Under the pieces are notes generated by a model. That model ran no database searches, had not been told where the DNA came from, and worked only from the letters and a program-made list of their open reading frames with translations. A DNA stretch of 64,000 nucleotides from Otis tarda (Eukaryota > Chordata > Aves > Otidiformes > Otididae): positions 124,001 through 188,000 of the forward strand of contig JAPMTP010000045.1 in NCBI GenBank assembly GCA_026413225.1. Direction: 5' to 3'. Both the position numbers and the translations under genes were made by a program. Positions 31,701 through 42,579 of the stretch are shown here, piece by piece. Each line of letters opens with the position of its first letter. The stretch's first letter is position 1.

Positions 31701-34700
31701 CACAGCCCTCGCCTCCTGGGCCCTGCCACCAGACCTTGCTTTCCTAAATCACGGCGCAGGGCCGGTCTCTTTGTCCGGGCAGATGCCGCAGTCACTGCTC
31801 GCTACAGCCACTTGCCCTCTGCTTCGAGAAAAGCGGGGTCGCCAGCATTTCCTGGCCTGCCCGCTTTCACCCACCTGCCTTCCTCATTCGCTTCGCGCCG
31901 TTATGGCCAGCAAAAGTGGGCCACGCGCATCCCTTCGTCTCACACCTCAGGCTCCTTTGTGCCTCATGCAGCCTTCCCAAAGCAACGTCACTCCCACTGA
32001 GGGATCCCCGAACAGGCTCTCCCAATTTAAAGCCTCAGGCCACCTTCGGCTCCAAGGGAGCCCAAGCAGTGGCATCCTGGAGAAAGATGGGCTCCATTTG
32101 TGTGTGTGTCCCCATCTCCCTCGGGGCATCTGCTCACCCACACTCACCAGCACTGCTACCGCTTACCCAAGGACAGCGAGGAATTCACCCACCCCCAGAG
32201 GGAACGGACCGCCTGCTTTGCCCCAAGCTGCCCTACAGCTTCGCTTTCGCATGGGGACATCTCTTTCCTGTAGCTGCGCCGTGCCTGCTTCACACCTACC
32301 GCCCTCGTTACCGCTCACAGGAGGCACGGGAAGACGGAGGCCATGGAGTATGCTTCACCCACCTCTCAAGTCCAACATCCTGCCTCTGGTTTCCTTGAGC
32401 TCCTTGCTTAGCCGGCTGATGACGTCCTCCTTGGACAGGATCACGTTCTGCATCTCCGCCACCTCCTCCGTGCATTTCCTGACAAAGATAACCGCCGCTC
32501 TCACAGCTGCTTCGACAGACTCATTTCCCGGAGCCCGCGCACGCCTTCCTGAGCCCCATCTCATCATCGACACACGCACGTCGCTCTTTTACCTGCCCTT
32601 CGCTCCCTGAGCTTCACACCTCTGGCCTCGCCAGCTCCCTCTCTCTTGCCCGCAGCTGTCCGCATGGGACAGCGGAGCACTTACACGCTCTTCCGCATCA
32701 CGTGGAAACTACATGCACTTAAGACCATCTCAGCCTACCCAGAGGACTCTTTCCACCTCAGGGCTGCTTGCGCAATGCCCCTTGGCCTTCCCTGGGCTCC
32801 CCAGGCGACAGCCGCTCTTCTCCCAGCCCCTCCAGCCCAGCCAGCACACCTTACCTCAGAAAACAGGGCGGCTCCCTGACAGAAGATGCATCCAGCGAGG
32901 TTCCCAGCATCGACTCACGGCCATTGCCCTGAAACTCTACAGCACACGTTAACACCGCCGCATTACTTCTTGGTCATGCGCACGTTTGGCCCGCTCGCTT
33001 CCGCTATGTCTATCTTTTCCTCCCCAACAGCCCCATCGACTGAGGACCACCCATTTGCAGAAACCCACCACACTCAGGTTCCCTTCCAATACTGCTTAGA
33101 CAGTTCCTCACATCCTTCCTCACTCAGCATCTCTTCTGCCGACGGACAACAGCTCTGCCTTGTTCCCAGAGACCCTGGCCAGCCCGCAGACCCTCGCCAG
33201 CCTCTCACCGTGGGATTCAGGTTCCGCCCCTTGGAGCCTCGATGGCTTGCCTGGGCTCGGAGACGGGCACAGGCCACGGAGAACAGCCTGCACGCGCCCG
33301 CCCTGCAGATAGCGCTACCCCAGCCTCTGGCCATGGCTTTCCCTACATATTTAGCATGCAACCCTACTTCCCTGGGGGACAATTCGGAGATTGCACCCCT
33401 CACTGCTCCTCTACTTGGGAGTTTCTACCAGCGATGGCACCGCTTCTCCACACTACTCTCCATACAGGGAGAGACCCAACGGAGAGCGACCGAATGGGAA
33501 TGGCCGAGGGCTGGCAGAGGACTCTCACACTGCACGCTAATCCCAAGGCTTTACGAGACCCACGGCTCTGTTCCTTGAGGCGCTGGCTGCTCTCGCTTGC
33601 CTCGAGGAGCGCAGCAGCCGAGAGCGGGAGCCCTCACGCACAGCGCCAGGCGCCTGCTCGCTGCTGGCTCCCACTGCGCGGCACCTCCTGCTGCCAAGCC
33701 CTTCGCCGGCCGCCTCCTGCCAATGCCACCTCCTCACATGGCACCAAGCGCTTTCCTGAAGCCTGGCACTTTTTCTTCTGCAACGCTTTCCTATCACCTG
33801 CGCACACTACCATGCACGGGAGAGCTGCCTTTGCATGGGAACAGCCTGAGCCCCATGCACGTGAGGAGCCTGTGCCCCTGGCATGGCCCATTGCCCCCTC
33901 CTCCGCATTATGGGCTCCACCACGCCTGTCAGGCCCTAACGGATGCCTCTTCCCCCTACAGCCCTGACAGCCTCACTTACCTGAGGACTGACTCTCCTCC
34001 AGCATCTTCAGTCTCCCCCGGAGCTCGTCCATGCCTGCTTTTTGGCGCCGGATTGTTTCCTCGTGCCTCTGGTCTCGGCACCACATGCCCAGGTTGACCA
34101 AGGCCCACGCCGGCTGCAGGAAGAAGCAGCCCAGTCAGTTCTCGCCCAAATCGCCCCCGGGTCAACACGAGCTCAGCTTGACCCCGGCTTAGACACCGCC
34201 ACGCTGAAAGACGCCGCTCCTTCGGCAGCTGCCAAGAGCCAAGCCCATGGGGCGTCTCTCCCCACAGCCTCCTGGCAGATTGGTGGGGTACAGCAGTGGC
34301 AGCAGAGACCCCTTACGTGGTCCCCTGTGCCGGCCTCACGCCGGAAAGGTCATCAGCCCTGCAAACGCTCTGGAGAGCTGGGAGAGGGACGGCGCGTGGC
34401 TCTCAGCGGCCGCCTCAGCGTTTTTCTCTGGCACTTGGCGCCACCGCAGAGGATTTTATTGCCTTGGACACAGGCACACCGATCCGCTCGGTGGCCTGCC
34501 TTTCTACGTGATCATAGAATGACAGAATGGTTTGGCTTGGAAGGGACCTCTAAACCCCATCCAGTCCAACCCCCTGCAAGGAGCAGGGACATCTCCAACC
34601 ACACCAGGTTGCTCAGAGCCCCGGCCAACCTGGCCTGGAATGTTTCCAGGGATGGGGCATCCACCACCTCTCTCGGCAACTTGCACCAGTGCTCTACACA

Positions 34701-37700
34701 TGATGTTCTACTGATCGCATGCGGGATTCTCTTCTGCGCTACACCCCTGCACACAGACCCCCGCCGTTCCCTTGCTTGCTGCATGGCCCCAAACATCCAG
34801 ACACTCAGGAGAAGGGAGGCCCTTCATCCCACCCTGCCCACTGCTGCAAGCTCCCCGCTCGGCTCTGGCCGCTGTCGCCCCGCCATTCGCTCTCAAACAA
34901 CAGCTTTGCCTGGGCTGCACCTCTGGCGCCCGCCGCTTCCCCTCCCCATCGCTACGTGCGCACTAGGGCAGGTGCTACCTCCCGCTCAGCATCAGGCTCC
35001 GAGTCACCGCCTGCCACCCAGCCTTCCTCGCTGGCACGCCCTCTGCCACCCTTGCCGTACAGGATGTACGATTCCTACAGTCCCTCCAGCTGCTGCCGCA
35101 GTCACCTTGCAGTTCTTCCCTTTTCCCGTGCCAGGGAACTCAAATGGGGATTCAGCGCGGAGGACAAAAGAACCTCCATTCCCGTCCGGTGCAACACACT
35201 ACCCCTGCTCCTGCTCGCTCAGCCCTGTCACTGCTTTTGTGGCGCCAATACCACCAGCAAGGTTGGGAAAAGGAGCCAACGCTTGCAGATCTTCCCCTCC
35301 ATTGCCCCTGCCTCTGCTTGGCAATCAGCACAGCCATCCGCGCACAACACACCTCGTGCTTCCAAACCGCTGCGCCCACATCCAGCTCCTCACCCGCTGG
35401 CAATGCCCACGCAGGAGCACGGCTGATGCGGCTCGTGGGTGCCACGGGCAGCCCTGCTCCTGCCTTTGGCCAGCTCGCAGCACGCCTGAGGCGGGCTGGG
35501 GCACTGGCCACTCTCACCGGCACACTGACAAACACCACGTGCGCCATCAATACCCTCAGCAAACCCAGAGCTCGGCAGCCTCCGCGCGGACTCACCCTCC
35601 CAAAGGCTTCAGCCACCTTTGCCGGTATCCTGGGAGCCTCCTCCACCTTCAGCACCGCTTCTCGCGAGGCGTCCCTCAGCGCCTGACACTCTGCTCGGGC
35701 TTGTCTGTGCCAAGAGACAAGACCCTTGTGGGACACCGTGACGGACAACAGCTGCCCAAACAGCTTGTGGAGAGCAGCACCCCGGGCACCCGCCAGTGAC
35801 TATCGCGGGGTGGGTGGGAACGTTCAGCTCAGTTCGTGGCGACTTCAACACACGGCCACTGGCACGCGTTCCACTAAACCCCTATCTCAGTTCATGAGGC
35901 GCTTGCATAGAGTCCCCATCGCTGAGCTCCGCTCCGCGGCTCTCGCACACACCTTTGGCTCCCGGGGAGATCCCGAAATGCCACCAGCTGCTGGGAATCC
36001 ACAAAGCAGCTTTGGCCAAGGCCCCAGTTCACGGCTGCGTGTACCTTAACTCATTAGCTGCTGCTTGCAGAGCTCTGTCCTTCTCCTTCATCACCATGGC
36101 CATCTCCAACAGCTCCTTTCTAAGCAGGTGCAGCTCCCGCTCTTGGTCTTTCACCTGGCAAATGTTCTGCTCCACTTCTGACTTCCGCTGCTCACTCAAC
36201 ACTCCTAGGCACACCACAGCTCCATGGGTGTCTGGCTCCCCCATCACCCAAGCCCTGGGGAATCCGCACCTCCCAGTGATCTGACTTCCGCGGCCACGTC
36301 CCTTTTTCCCAAGGCATCATCGTGAAGGCCGTCAGCCATCATGGCGCTTGTCCCCACAAACCCTCGCCCTGCCCTCGCTCACAGCCCTCGCCTCCTGGGC
36401 CCTGCCACCAGACCTTGTTTCCCTAAATCGCGGCGCAGGGCTGGTCTCTTTGTCAGGGCAGATGCCGCAGTCACGGCTCGCTACAGCCACTTGCCCTCTG
36501 CTTCGAGAAAAGCGGGGTCGCCAGCATTTCCTGGCCTGCCCGCTTTCACCCACCTGCCTTCCTCATTCGCTTCGCGCCGTTATGGCCAGCAAAAGTGGGC
36601 CACGCGCATCCCTTTATCTCACACCTCAGGCTCCTTTCTGCCCCATACAGCCTCCCCAAAGCAACGTCACTCCCACTGAGGGATCCCCGGACAGGCTCTC
36701 CCAATTTAAAGCCTCAGGCCACCTTCGGCTCCAAGGGAGCCCAAGCAGTGGCATCCTGGAGAAAGATGGGCTCCATTTGTGTGCGTGTCCCCATCTCCCT
36801 CGGGGCATCTGCTCACCCTCACTCACCAGCACTGCTACCGCTTACCCAAGGACAGCGAGGAATTCACCCACCCCCAGAGGGAACGGACCGCCTGCTTTGC
36901 CCCAAGCTGCCCTACAGCTTCGCTTTCGCATGGGGACATCTCTTTCCCGTAGCTGCGCCGTGCCCGCTTCACACCTACCGCCCTCGTTACCGCTCGCAGG
37001 AGGGACGGGAAGACGGAGGCCATGCAGTATGCTTCACCCACCTCTCAAGTCCAACATCCTGCCTCTGGTTTCCTTGAGCTCCTTGCTTAGCCGGCTGATG
37101 ACGTCCTCCTTGGACAGGATCACGTTCTGCATCTCCGCCACCTCCTCCCTGCATTTCCTGACAAAGATAACCGCCGCTCTCACAGCCGCTTCGACAGACT
37201 CATTTCCCGGAGCCTGCGGACGCCTTCCTGAGCCCCATCTCATCATCGACACACGCACGTCGCTCTTTTACCTGCCCTTCGCTCCCTGAGCTTCACACCT
37301 CTGGCCTCGCCAGCTCCCTCTCTCTTGCCCGCAGCCGTCCGCATGGGACAGCGGAGCACTTACACGCTCTTCCGCATCATGTGGAAACTACATGCACTTA
37401 AGACCATCTCAGCCTACCCAGAGGACTCTTTCCACCTCAGGGCTGCTTGCGCAATGCCCCTTGGCCTTCCATGGGCTCCCCAGGCGACAGCCGCTCTTCT
37501 CCCAGCCCCTCCAGCCCAGCCAGCACACCTTACCTCAGAAAACAGGGCGGCTCCCTGACAGAAGATGCATCCAGCGAGGTTCCCAGCGTCGACTCACGGC
37601 CATTGCCCTGAAACTCTACGGCACACGTTAACACCGGCGCATTACTTCTTGGTCATGCGCACGTTTGGCCCGCTCGCTTCCGCTATGTCTATCTTTTCCT

Positions 37701-40700
37701 CCCCAACAGCCCCATCGACTGAGGACCACCCATTTGCAGAAACCCACCACGCTCAGGGCCCATTCCAATACTGCTTAGACAGTTCCTCACATCCTTCCTC
37801 ACTCAGCATCTCTTCTGCCCGTGGACAACAGCTCTGCCTTGTTCCCAGAGACCCTCAGCAGCCTGGACACACTCACCAGCCCAGAGACCCTCGCCAGCCT
37901 CTCACCACGGGATTCAGGCTCCGAGATCCTCTCCGAGGGTCTCCCAGAGTCCAGCCCCAGGCCTCCCCTCCGCATTTACGGGAACTGCGGCACATTCCCA
38001 CCCCCAGGAAGTGGCTGCTATGGTCGAGATGTCGCTGGAAGGGACCATTGTTGACCGTGCACGCAGCCCAGCTGGCAGGCAATAAGAGTGCACACACTGC
38101 ATGAGCACATCGACCCCGGAGGAAAGCCTCGCTCCACGAGTGTCATAGGACAAAGACCGGCAGCAAAGGCACCAGGCTCCTTGCCCGCCATCAGGGCTTG
38201 CTAAACCTGGGATGCAGGGAGGGACCTTGCAGCTCTTTGCAGCGTACACCTTCATCACGCTGGCAACCATTCCTACAAGCAGGAACCCCTCGACAAGAAC
38301 CTCTTGCTCCTTGCCCACTGCCTTTGGTCTGGGGAAGGCTGCTGCCATGACTTGCAAGCCTTCCTCCCTGCTGGTCCCCCATCCCCTCCTCGCTCTCTCT
38401 CCTAAGGTTTCTTACTTGCCCAAACCGCCTCAGATTCGCACCAGCGCAGGGGCCCAACGTCCCCAGGCTCAGGCTCACGCCAGCCCTTCTGCTCTACAGC
38501 TGGCTAGCTAGGACATGCCACCTGGAGCAGGTGAGCTCACCCAGACACCCCGCAGGACACAGACCTTTGCCAGAGGTCATCTGGTGCATCCCTGTGCAGG
38601 CCAGCAGCCGCTCCGTGCCTTTCTCCCAGGACACTTGGAATTTGAAGGACTTCAGCTATACCAGAAATCAACACGGGAAGACACAAATCACTGAAACCTG
38701 CTAGCAGCTCTGCAGCTCTGCCCAACCCAGCCCTCTACATACCAAGGCAAAGGCTGTCCTGGCAGCTTCCTCCTCCGACACCGAGGTCTCTGCGCTCAGG
38801 CACGATGACCTTACCTTCGCCTTGGCAACACTTGTCCTGTAGCTGCCTCCAGCCCGGACCGTGGATCCTGCCGATCCTGCCCCATGCCCACAGACGCCCT
38901 ACCTGCTCCTTGGCCTGCTCCAAGTCGGCTCTCAGCACATGCTTCTTGCGCCCCATGGCCTGCAGCCACAGAGCTTGCCTGGCACGGTGTTGTTTCAGCA
39001 TCTTCTCAGCCTGCAAGCCAAGAGCATTTGCACATCAAAGCCAGACCAGTCAAACATGCCAGAAGTGCTTCTGCCCAGACCATCTCGGGCCCATCCCTCC
39101 CTGCCCTCCGCCGCGTACCCCACAGCCAGATCCTTACCTTGGCTTTCTCAGCCAGCTGCCCTCGCGTGATCTTCTGTTCGGTGCAATACTTCTGCACCTC
39201 CCCCTGCAGCCGCTCCACATCGCTTTCGAGCTCCTTGATGCGCTGCAAGAGTCCCGGGACAGAGCAGGCTCTCACCAGAGGAGCTCGGCACTGCCTCTCC
39301 AGAGGGTTTCTCCCACTAAGCCCTACATTTTCCCCATCTGGCCCATTTCCTTTAGCCCACAGCTTTCTCCTCTCAACGTTTACTGTGGTCACATTGGTTT
39401 TCGAGTGGCTTGCACTCTTATTTCAGACACCATTCTCCTGCATTGCAGCGCGGTGTTACGATTTCTACCGGAGCTTACATTTCTCCGGCTCCCTCTGCAC
39501 ATTAGGCACCTTCTATTACAGGAGTCGGAGGCAAAGCACCTCCCTCAAAATGCCCAGTCGCTTTTTCTCTCAATGATGCATTCCCACGCCCGCTGCTCGC
39601 CCGCGCGCTCCATCGCCCCAAACGCCTTGCAACTCACATTTTGGCTCAGAGTCAATTCTCGCTCTCTGAGCTCCTGCTTCTCTTCCTGTCTAGAGCACTA
39701 GAATGAACGGCGCCCAAGGAAGAAAAAAAAAGATGTCAGAGCAGGCAGATACCGTCATTTCTGCAGCAACTGTCGGCCCGTACTTCGGTGCCCCAGCCCT
39801 GCTAGATGCTGCGATGATGGAGTGCCTGCCTCTCGCTTTGGGGAGGACCATCTTAGATTCCTTGGGATCCTTCCTGCTGCACCCCTCAGACAAGAGGCAC
39901 ACTGAGGCGTTGTCTCCCAGGCCGGGAACGCGTGGCTGGGGCCGGGTGACCCTGCTAACGTGGCAGCACGCAGACACACCTGTACACCTAGCGCCTTGCC
40001 AGGGCGCACATATTTATTTCCACAAATGCCAATCCGGAGCCGCTAATGGAAACTCCTGTTCAGAGCCAAAATCATTTGGCAGGGCTCGCCTGCTCTGCCC
40101 ACGACGGGGACAGGCACAGCGTCCCTCACACCTTCCCCCACCTCACCTTCTCCTGTGGGATGATATCCCCTTCCTGAACCCCCAGGAAAGCGGTTTCCTC
40201 CGCACCGGTTGCACCGCTGCCTGGGATGCCGGTCATGACTGGAAAAAAGCACACACCACAGCAGCAAACGTCAGCACGGGAACTGGCTGCACGCCATGTC
40301 CCGCTCACTCGCCTCAAACCTACTCCAAGGCAGCGGCTACTTTACAGACCACGAGCTCACCTCACAGCCACAACAGACACCAACTCCTCGGCACTAACAA
40401 GACACCAGTGCAAACAGTCGGCACACCAGAGAGAAACAACACACCTCTGGGACCCCAGAGAGCCTCAAGGGCAGCGGAGACACTGCAGACCAAGGCTCCG
40501 GTGATATTTCCCCATTGCGCCAGCTCTACTGTGCCACCTCACGGTTGACTTCGTACGGCTTCGGCCAGCTCCATCGACCCAAATCTCAAGGCAGGAAAAG
40601 CCCCAGACTGGGAGTCAGGCCGTACCAAGCTACGTTCATGGCAACAGCTGGACCATTCCTCCAAGCCCTTGTTTTCCAGCTGGACCATTCCTCCAAGCCC

Positions 40701-41544
40701 CTGCCTGCGCTTCATCGCTATGGCACGCAGAATTTCCAGAGGCGTGTTCACTACAACCCTCGTTTCAGGATTCTGCACTCAAGGCAGCCAGTAACTGCGC
40801 TGCCAAGGAGGAAAAACCGTCATTTCACCCTTCCCGATCACACACAGGGAAAAAGGAAGAGGAAACGTCCCTCTCGGCTACCAGGGCAACGGCATTCCCC
40901 TTGGGACATCCCAACCCATTTCTTAACTGACCCACGAGCCACCCAGGACCGCACACGACCTCCCGCCAGCTCCACTGGTCCAGGACTCACAGCCCACCGC
41001 TGCCGAGGGGCGGCCCTTCTCAAAACTGCCTCTGCTCGGATCCCCTCCGCTCGAGGCTAAGGCACTCACGGGGGACACCAGGCTACCAACCACCCGCTTT
41101 GGCATCGGGGAGTACCTGGCCTCACGGCGGAGGTCCTGCTCAAAGTGTCCAGCGGGATGGAGCTGGTCTTGCCCTTAGGCCGAGGACTCACGGATCGCTT
41201 CCGTGACAGCGGACGGGGCACGTGGCTGGTCATGCCGGGAGTCCGGCTGCTGGAAGAGGCGGGGGCGTGCTGCCCCCACAGCGAGGAGAGGGGCGGATGA
41301 GGCACAAACTTTGAGAGTTCGGCCTTTGAAGCCACCTGGAGCTGCCTGTTCCGTGCGGGGATACAGGACACCTGTGAGGGGAAAAAACACCCCAATAGCA
41401 GCAAGACTTCAGGCACCTCCTTAGCCCTTGGGCCACGTGCGTTATGTCCTACAAACCCCAGGCACAGACCTCAGCGGAGGCGCATTTTGAGTCCTCTCCC
41501 CTTTCCGTTCCCCAAGGATCGGACTTAAATCCAGACTCCCCCAT
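22757..41544 (-). CDS. FHAD1-like coiled-coil gene, copy B (open frame, triplicated cassette)
   Basis: Minus-strand exons: 41470-41544 (start), 41126-41371, 40634-40772, 40147-40238, 39638-39697, 39138-39242, 38903-39010, 38565-38655 (fused), then three rounds of a four-exon cassette (37042-37227, 36045-36204, 35596-35704, 33981-34113; 32363-32548, 31366-31525, 30917-31025, 29301-29433; 27684-27869, 26660-26819, 26211-26319, 24610-24742), then 24359-24426, 24110-24205, 23427-23671 and 22757-22856 (stop). All phases match and the total is 3189 nt, about 1062 residues. Compared with A it lacks ex6-8, ex13 and ex15-17. No FHA domain is seen. The product should be a long, mostly helical coiled-coil protein. 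This is the copy most likely to be functional. Exon use inside the repeats is my inference. Confidence 0.65.
24311..28544 (-). repeat. Cassette b1 of copy B (partial tandem unit)
   Basis: First of three tandem units in plus-strand order. Holds exons 27684-27869, 26660-26819, 26211-26319, 24610-24742 and 24359-24426, plus a CR1 at 25140-25327. The unit is shorter at its left end, where sequence equal to A 4033-4785 is missing, and it joins directly to the intron before ex23. Confidence 0.85.
25140..25327 (-). mobile_element. CR1 LINE 3'-end fragment (cassette b1)
   Basis: Same insertion as at 5583-5770, in the same intron, so it is older than the duplications. Confidence 0.9.
28545..33223 (-). 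repeat. Cassette b2 of copy B (about 4.68 kb)
   Basis: Full tandem unit. Its left junction joins sequence like A 10265 (gggattcagg) to sequence like A 4312 (ccccttggagcctcg). Exons 32363-32548, 31366-31525, 30917-31025, 29301-29433 and an ex22-like 29050-29117; CR1 at 29831-30018. Nearly identical to b3. Confidence 0.85.
29831..30018 (-). mobile_element. CR1 LINE 3'-end fragment (cassette b2)
   Basis: Orthologous copy of the CR1 at 5583-5770, carried with the cassette. Confidence 0.9.
33224..37919 (-). repeat. Cassette b3 of copy B (about 4.69 kb)
   Basis: Full tandem unit with the same junction as b2. Exons 37042-37227, 36045-36204, 35596-35704, 33981-34113 and an ex22-like 33730-33797; CR1 at 34511-34697. 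To its right, sequence continues as in A past 10265 and in D before 61040. Confidence 0.85.
34511..34697 (-). mobile_element. CR1 LINE 3'-end fragment (cassette b3)
   Basis: Orthologous copy of the CR1 at 5583-5770, carried with the cassette. Confidence 0.9.
38565..38655 (-). CDS. Copy B fused ex12/ex14
   Basis: One exon, phase 0 to 1, between ctggtatag and gtctgt. Its first eight codons (LKSFKFQV) are those of A ex12; from SWEKGTERLLA to MTSGK it follows A ex14. The roughly 1.1 kb between those points in A is gone. The join is in frame. The same join is in D at 60303-60393. Confidence 0.75.
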
Positions 41545-42039
41545 CTTTTGCAAAATTAAAAAAAAATCCTTGAGTTTTGATGCATTTCCAGCTCTTCCCT
41601 CTCTCTCCATTCGACTGCCCTGTTTCTGCACGTCATCGGCACTATCCGAAAGCCCTCGTTTCACGCCTCTCCCGGCTCCCACGCAGGTGGCCCCACCCTG
41701 TCACTTCTCCCGTGCAGGGAGCCGACCCAAAGCCTCTCACCGCACTCCTGCCTTGCCACGGCAATCACCACCCCCTACGCCGGGCCTGTCACACGCGTAA
41801 TTCGGACACTCTCCGCTACCCTCCCGATAAGCAGAGCTTCCCCGGACGGCAGCAACGAGCCACCTTCATTGTCTCCTACATCAGCTGCCCCAGCCCCTTC
41901 ACCCGCAAGGCTTACGTTACAAAGAACAACTACTACCGTTTAGTAAATCCCCCGACCGACGCACAGCAACCCAGCCACAAACGTGCTGACCAACTCACGT
42001 GCTAGAGATGGTACAGCGTCGCTCCAAGGGCGGCTCTGC

Positions 42040-42560
42040 CCCGGCCGGCAGCGTGGCTGCCGCCTCGCTGTAGCCTCGGAAATCCCAGCCGCGTCAGCCC
42101 TCGCTGATGCCCTCCTCGGTGCTCCTCTCGCTGGGGTTTGTTTCGGTGTTTTGTTTTTTCGCTTCTCCTTTTGCCTGGCCACTGGCCCAGCAGCACGAGA
42201 AAGTTGAGTGCCAACAGCAGCTCTGCTCGACACCAACTGACACAGCCGGGCCGCGGAACAGAACCATGGCAACGCAGAGGTTCCGTTGCGGTTCTAGGTT
42301 GCCAGCGACGACCCGGGCCACTCCAATTGGATCAGCCGCTCTGAGCCCGGTCCCGCCTGGCACGGAATGTTTACACGGATGCGGAATCCACCGCCTCCCC
42401 GGCAACCAGTGCCAGTGTTCCGCCACACGCAATGCAGAGGCAAGGGGCAGAGAGGGGGAGGCGCGAGCCTTGTGGGCCTTGCAGGCCTCACCCTCTGGCC
42501 TCCCGCCGGGCGGCCGACTGGGCCCGACTCGGCCCGGCCCGGCTGCGAGAAGTGGAGAGG
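42040..42560 (-). promoter_or_regulatory. CpG-rich promoter of copy B with X-box-like half sites
   Basis: Almost identical to 19000-19520. GTTGCCATGG on the minus strand lies at 42264-42273. The non-coding first exon ends at a gtgagt donor (exon end 41999). Confidence 0.45.
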
Positions 42561-42579
42561 AGATGAGATGTGAAGAGTC

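Noticed and set aside
34042..35799. 585-codon plus-strand open stretch, with similar long ones at 5336-6871, 25161-26414 and 26411-27931
   Set aside because: They run antisense across introns, exons and a CR1 of the minus-strand gene, have low-complexity Pro/Ser/Arg composition and no family resemblance. Their repetition only reflects the duplications and GC-rich sequence.
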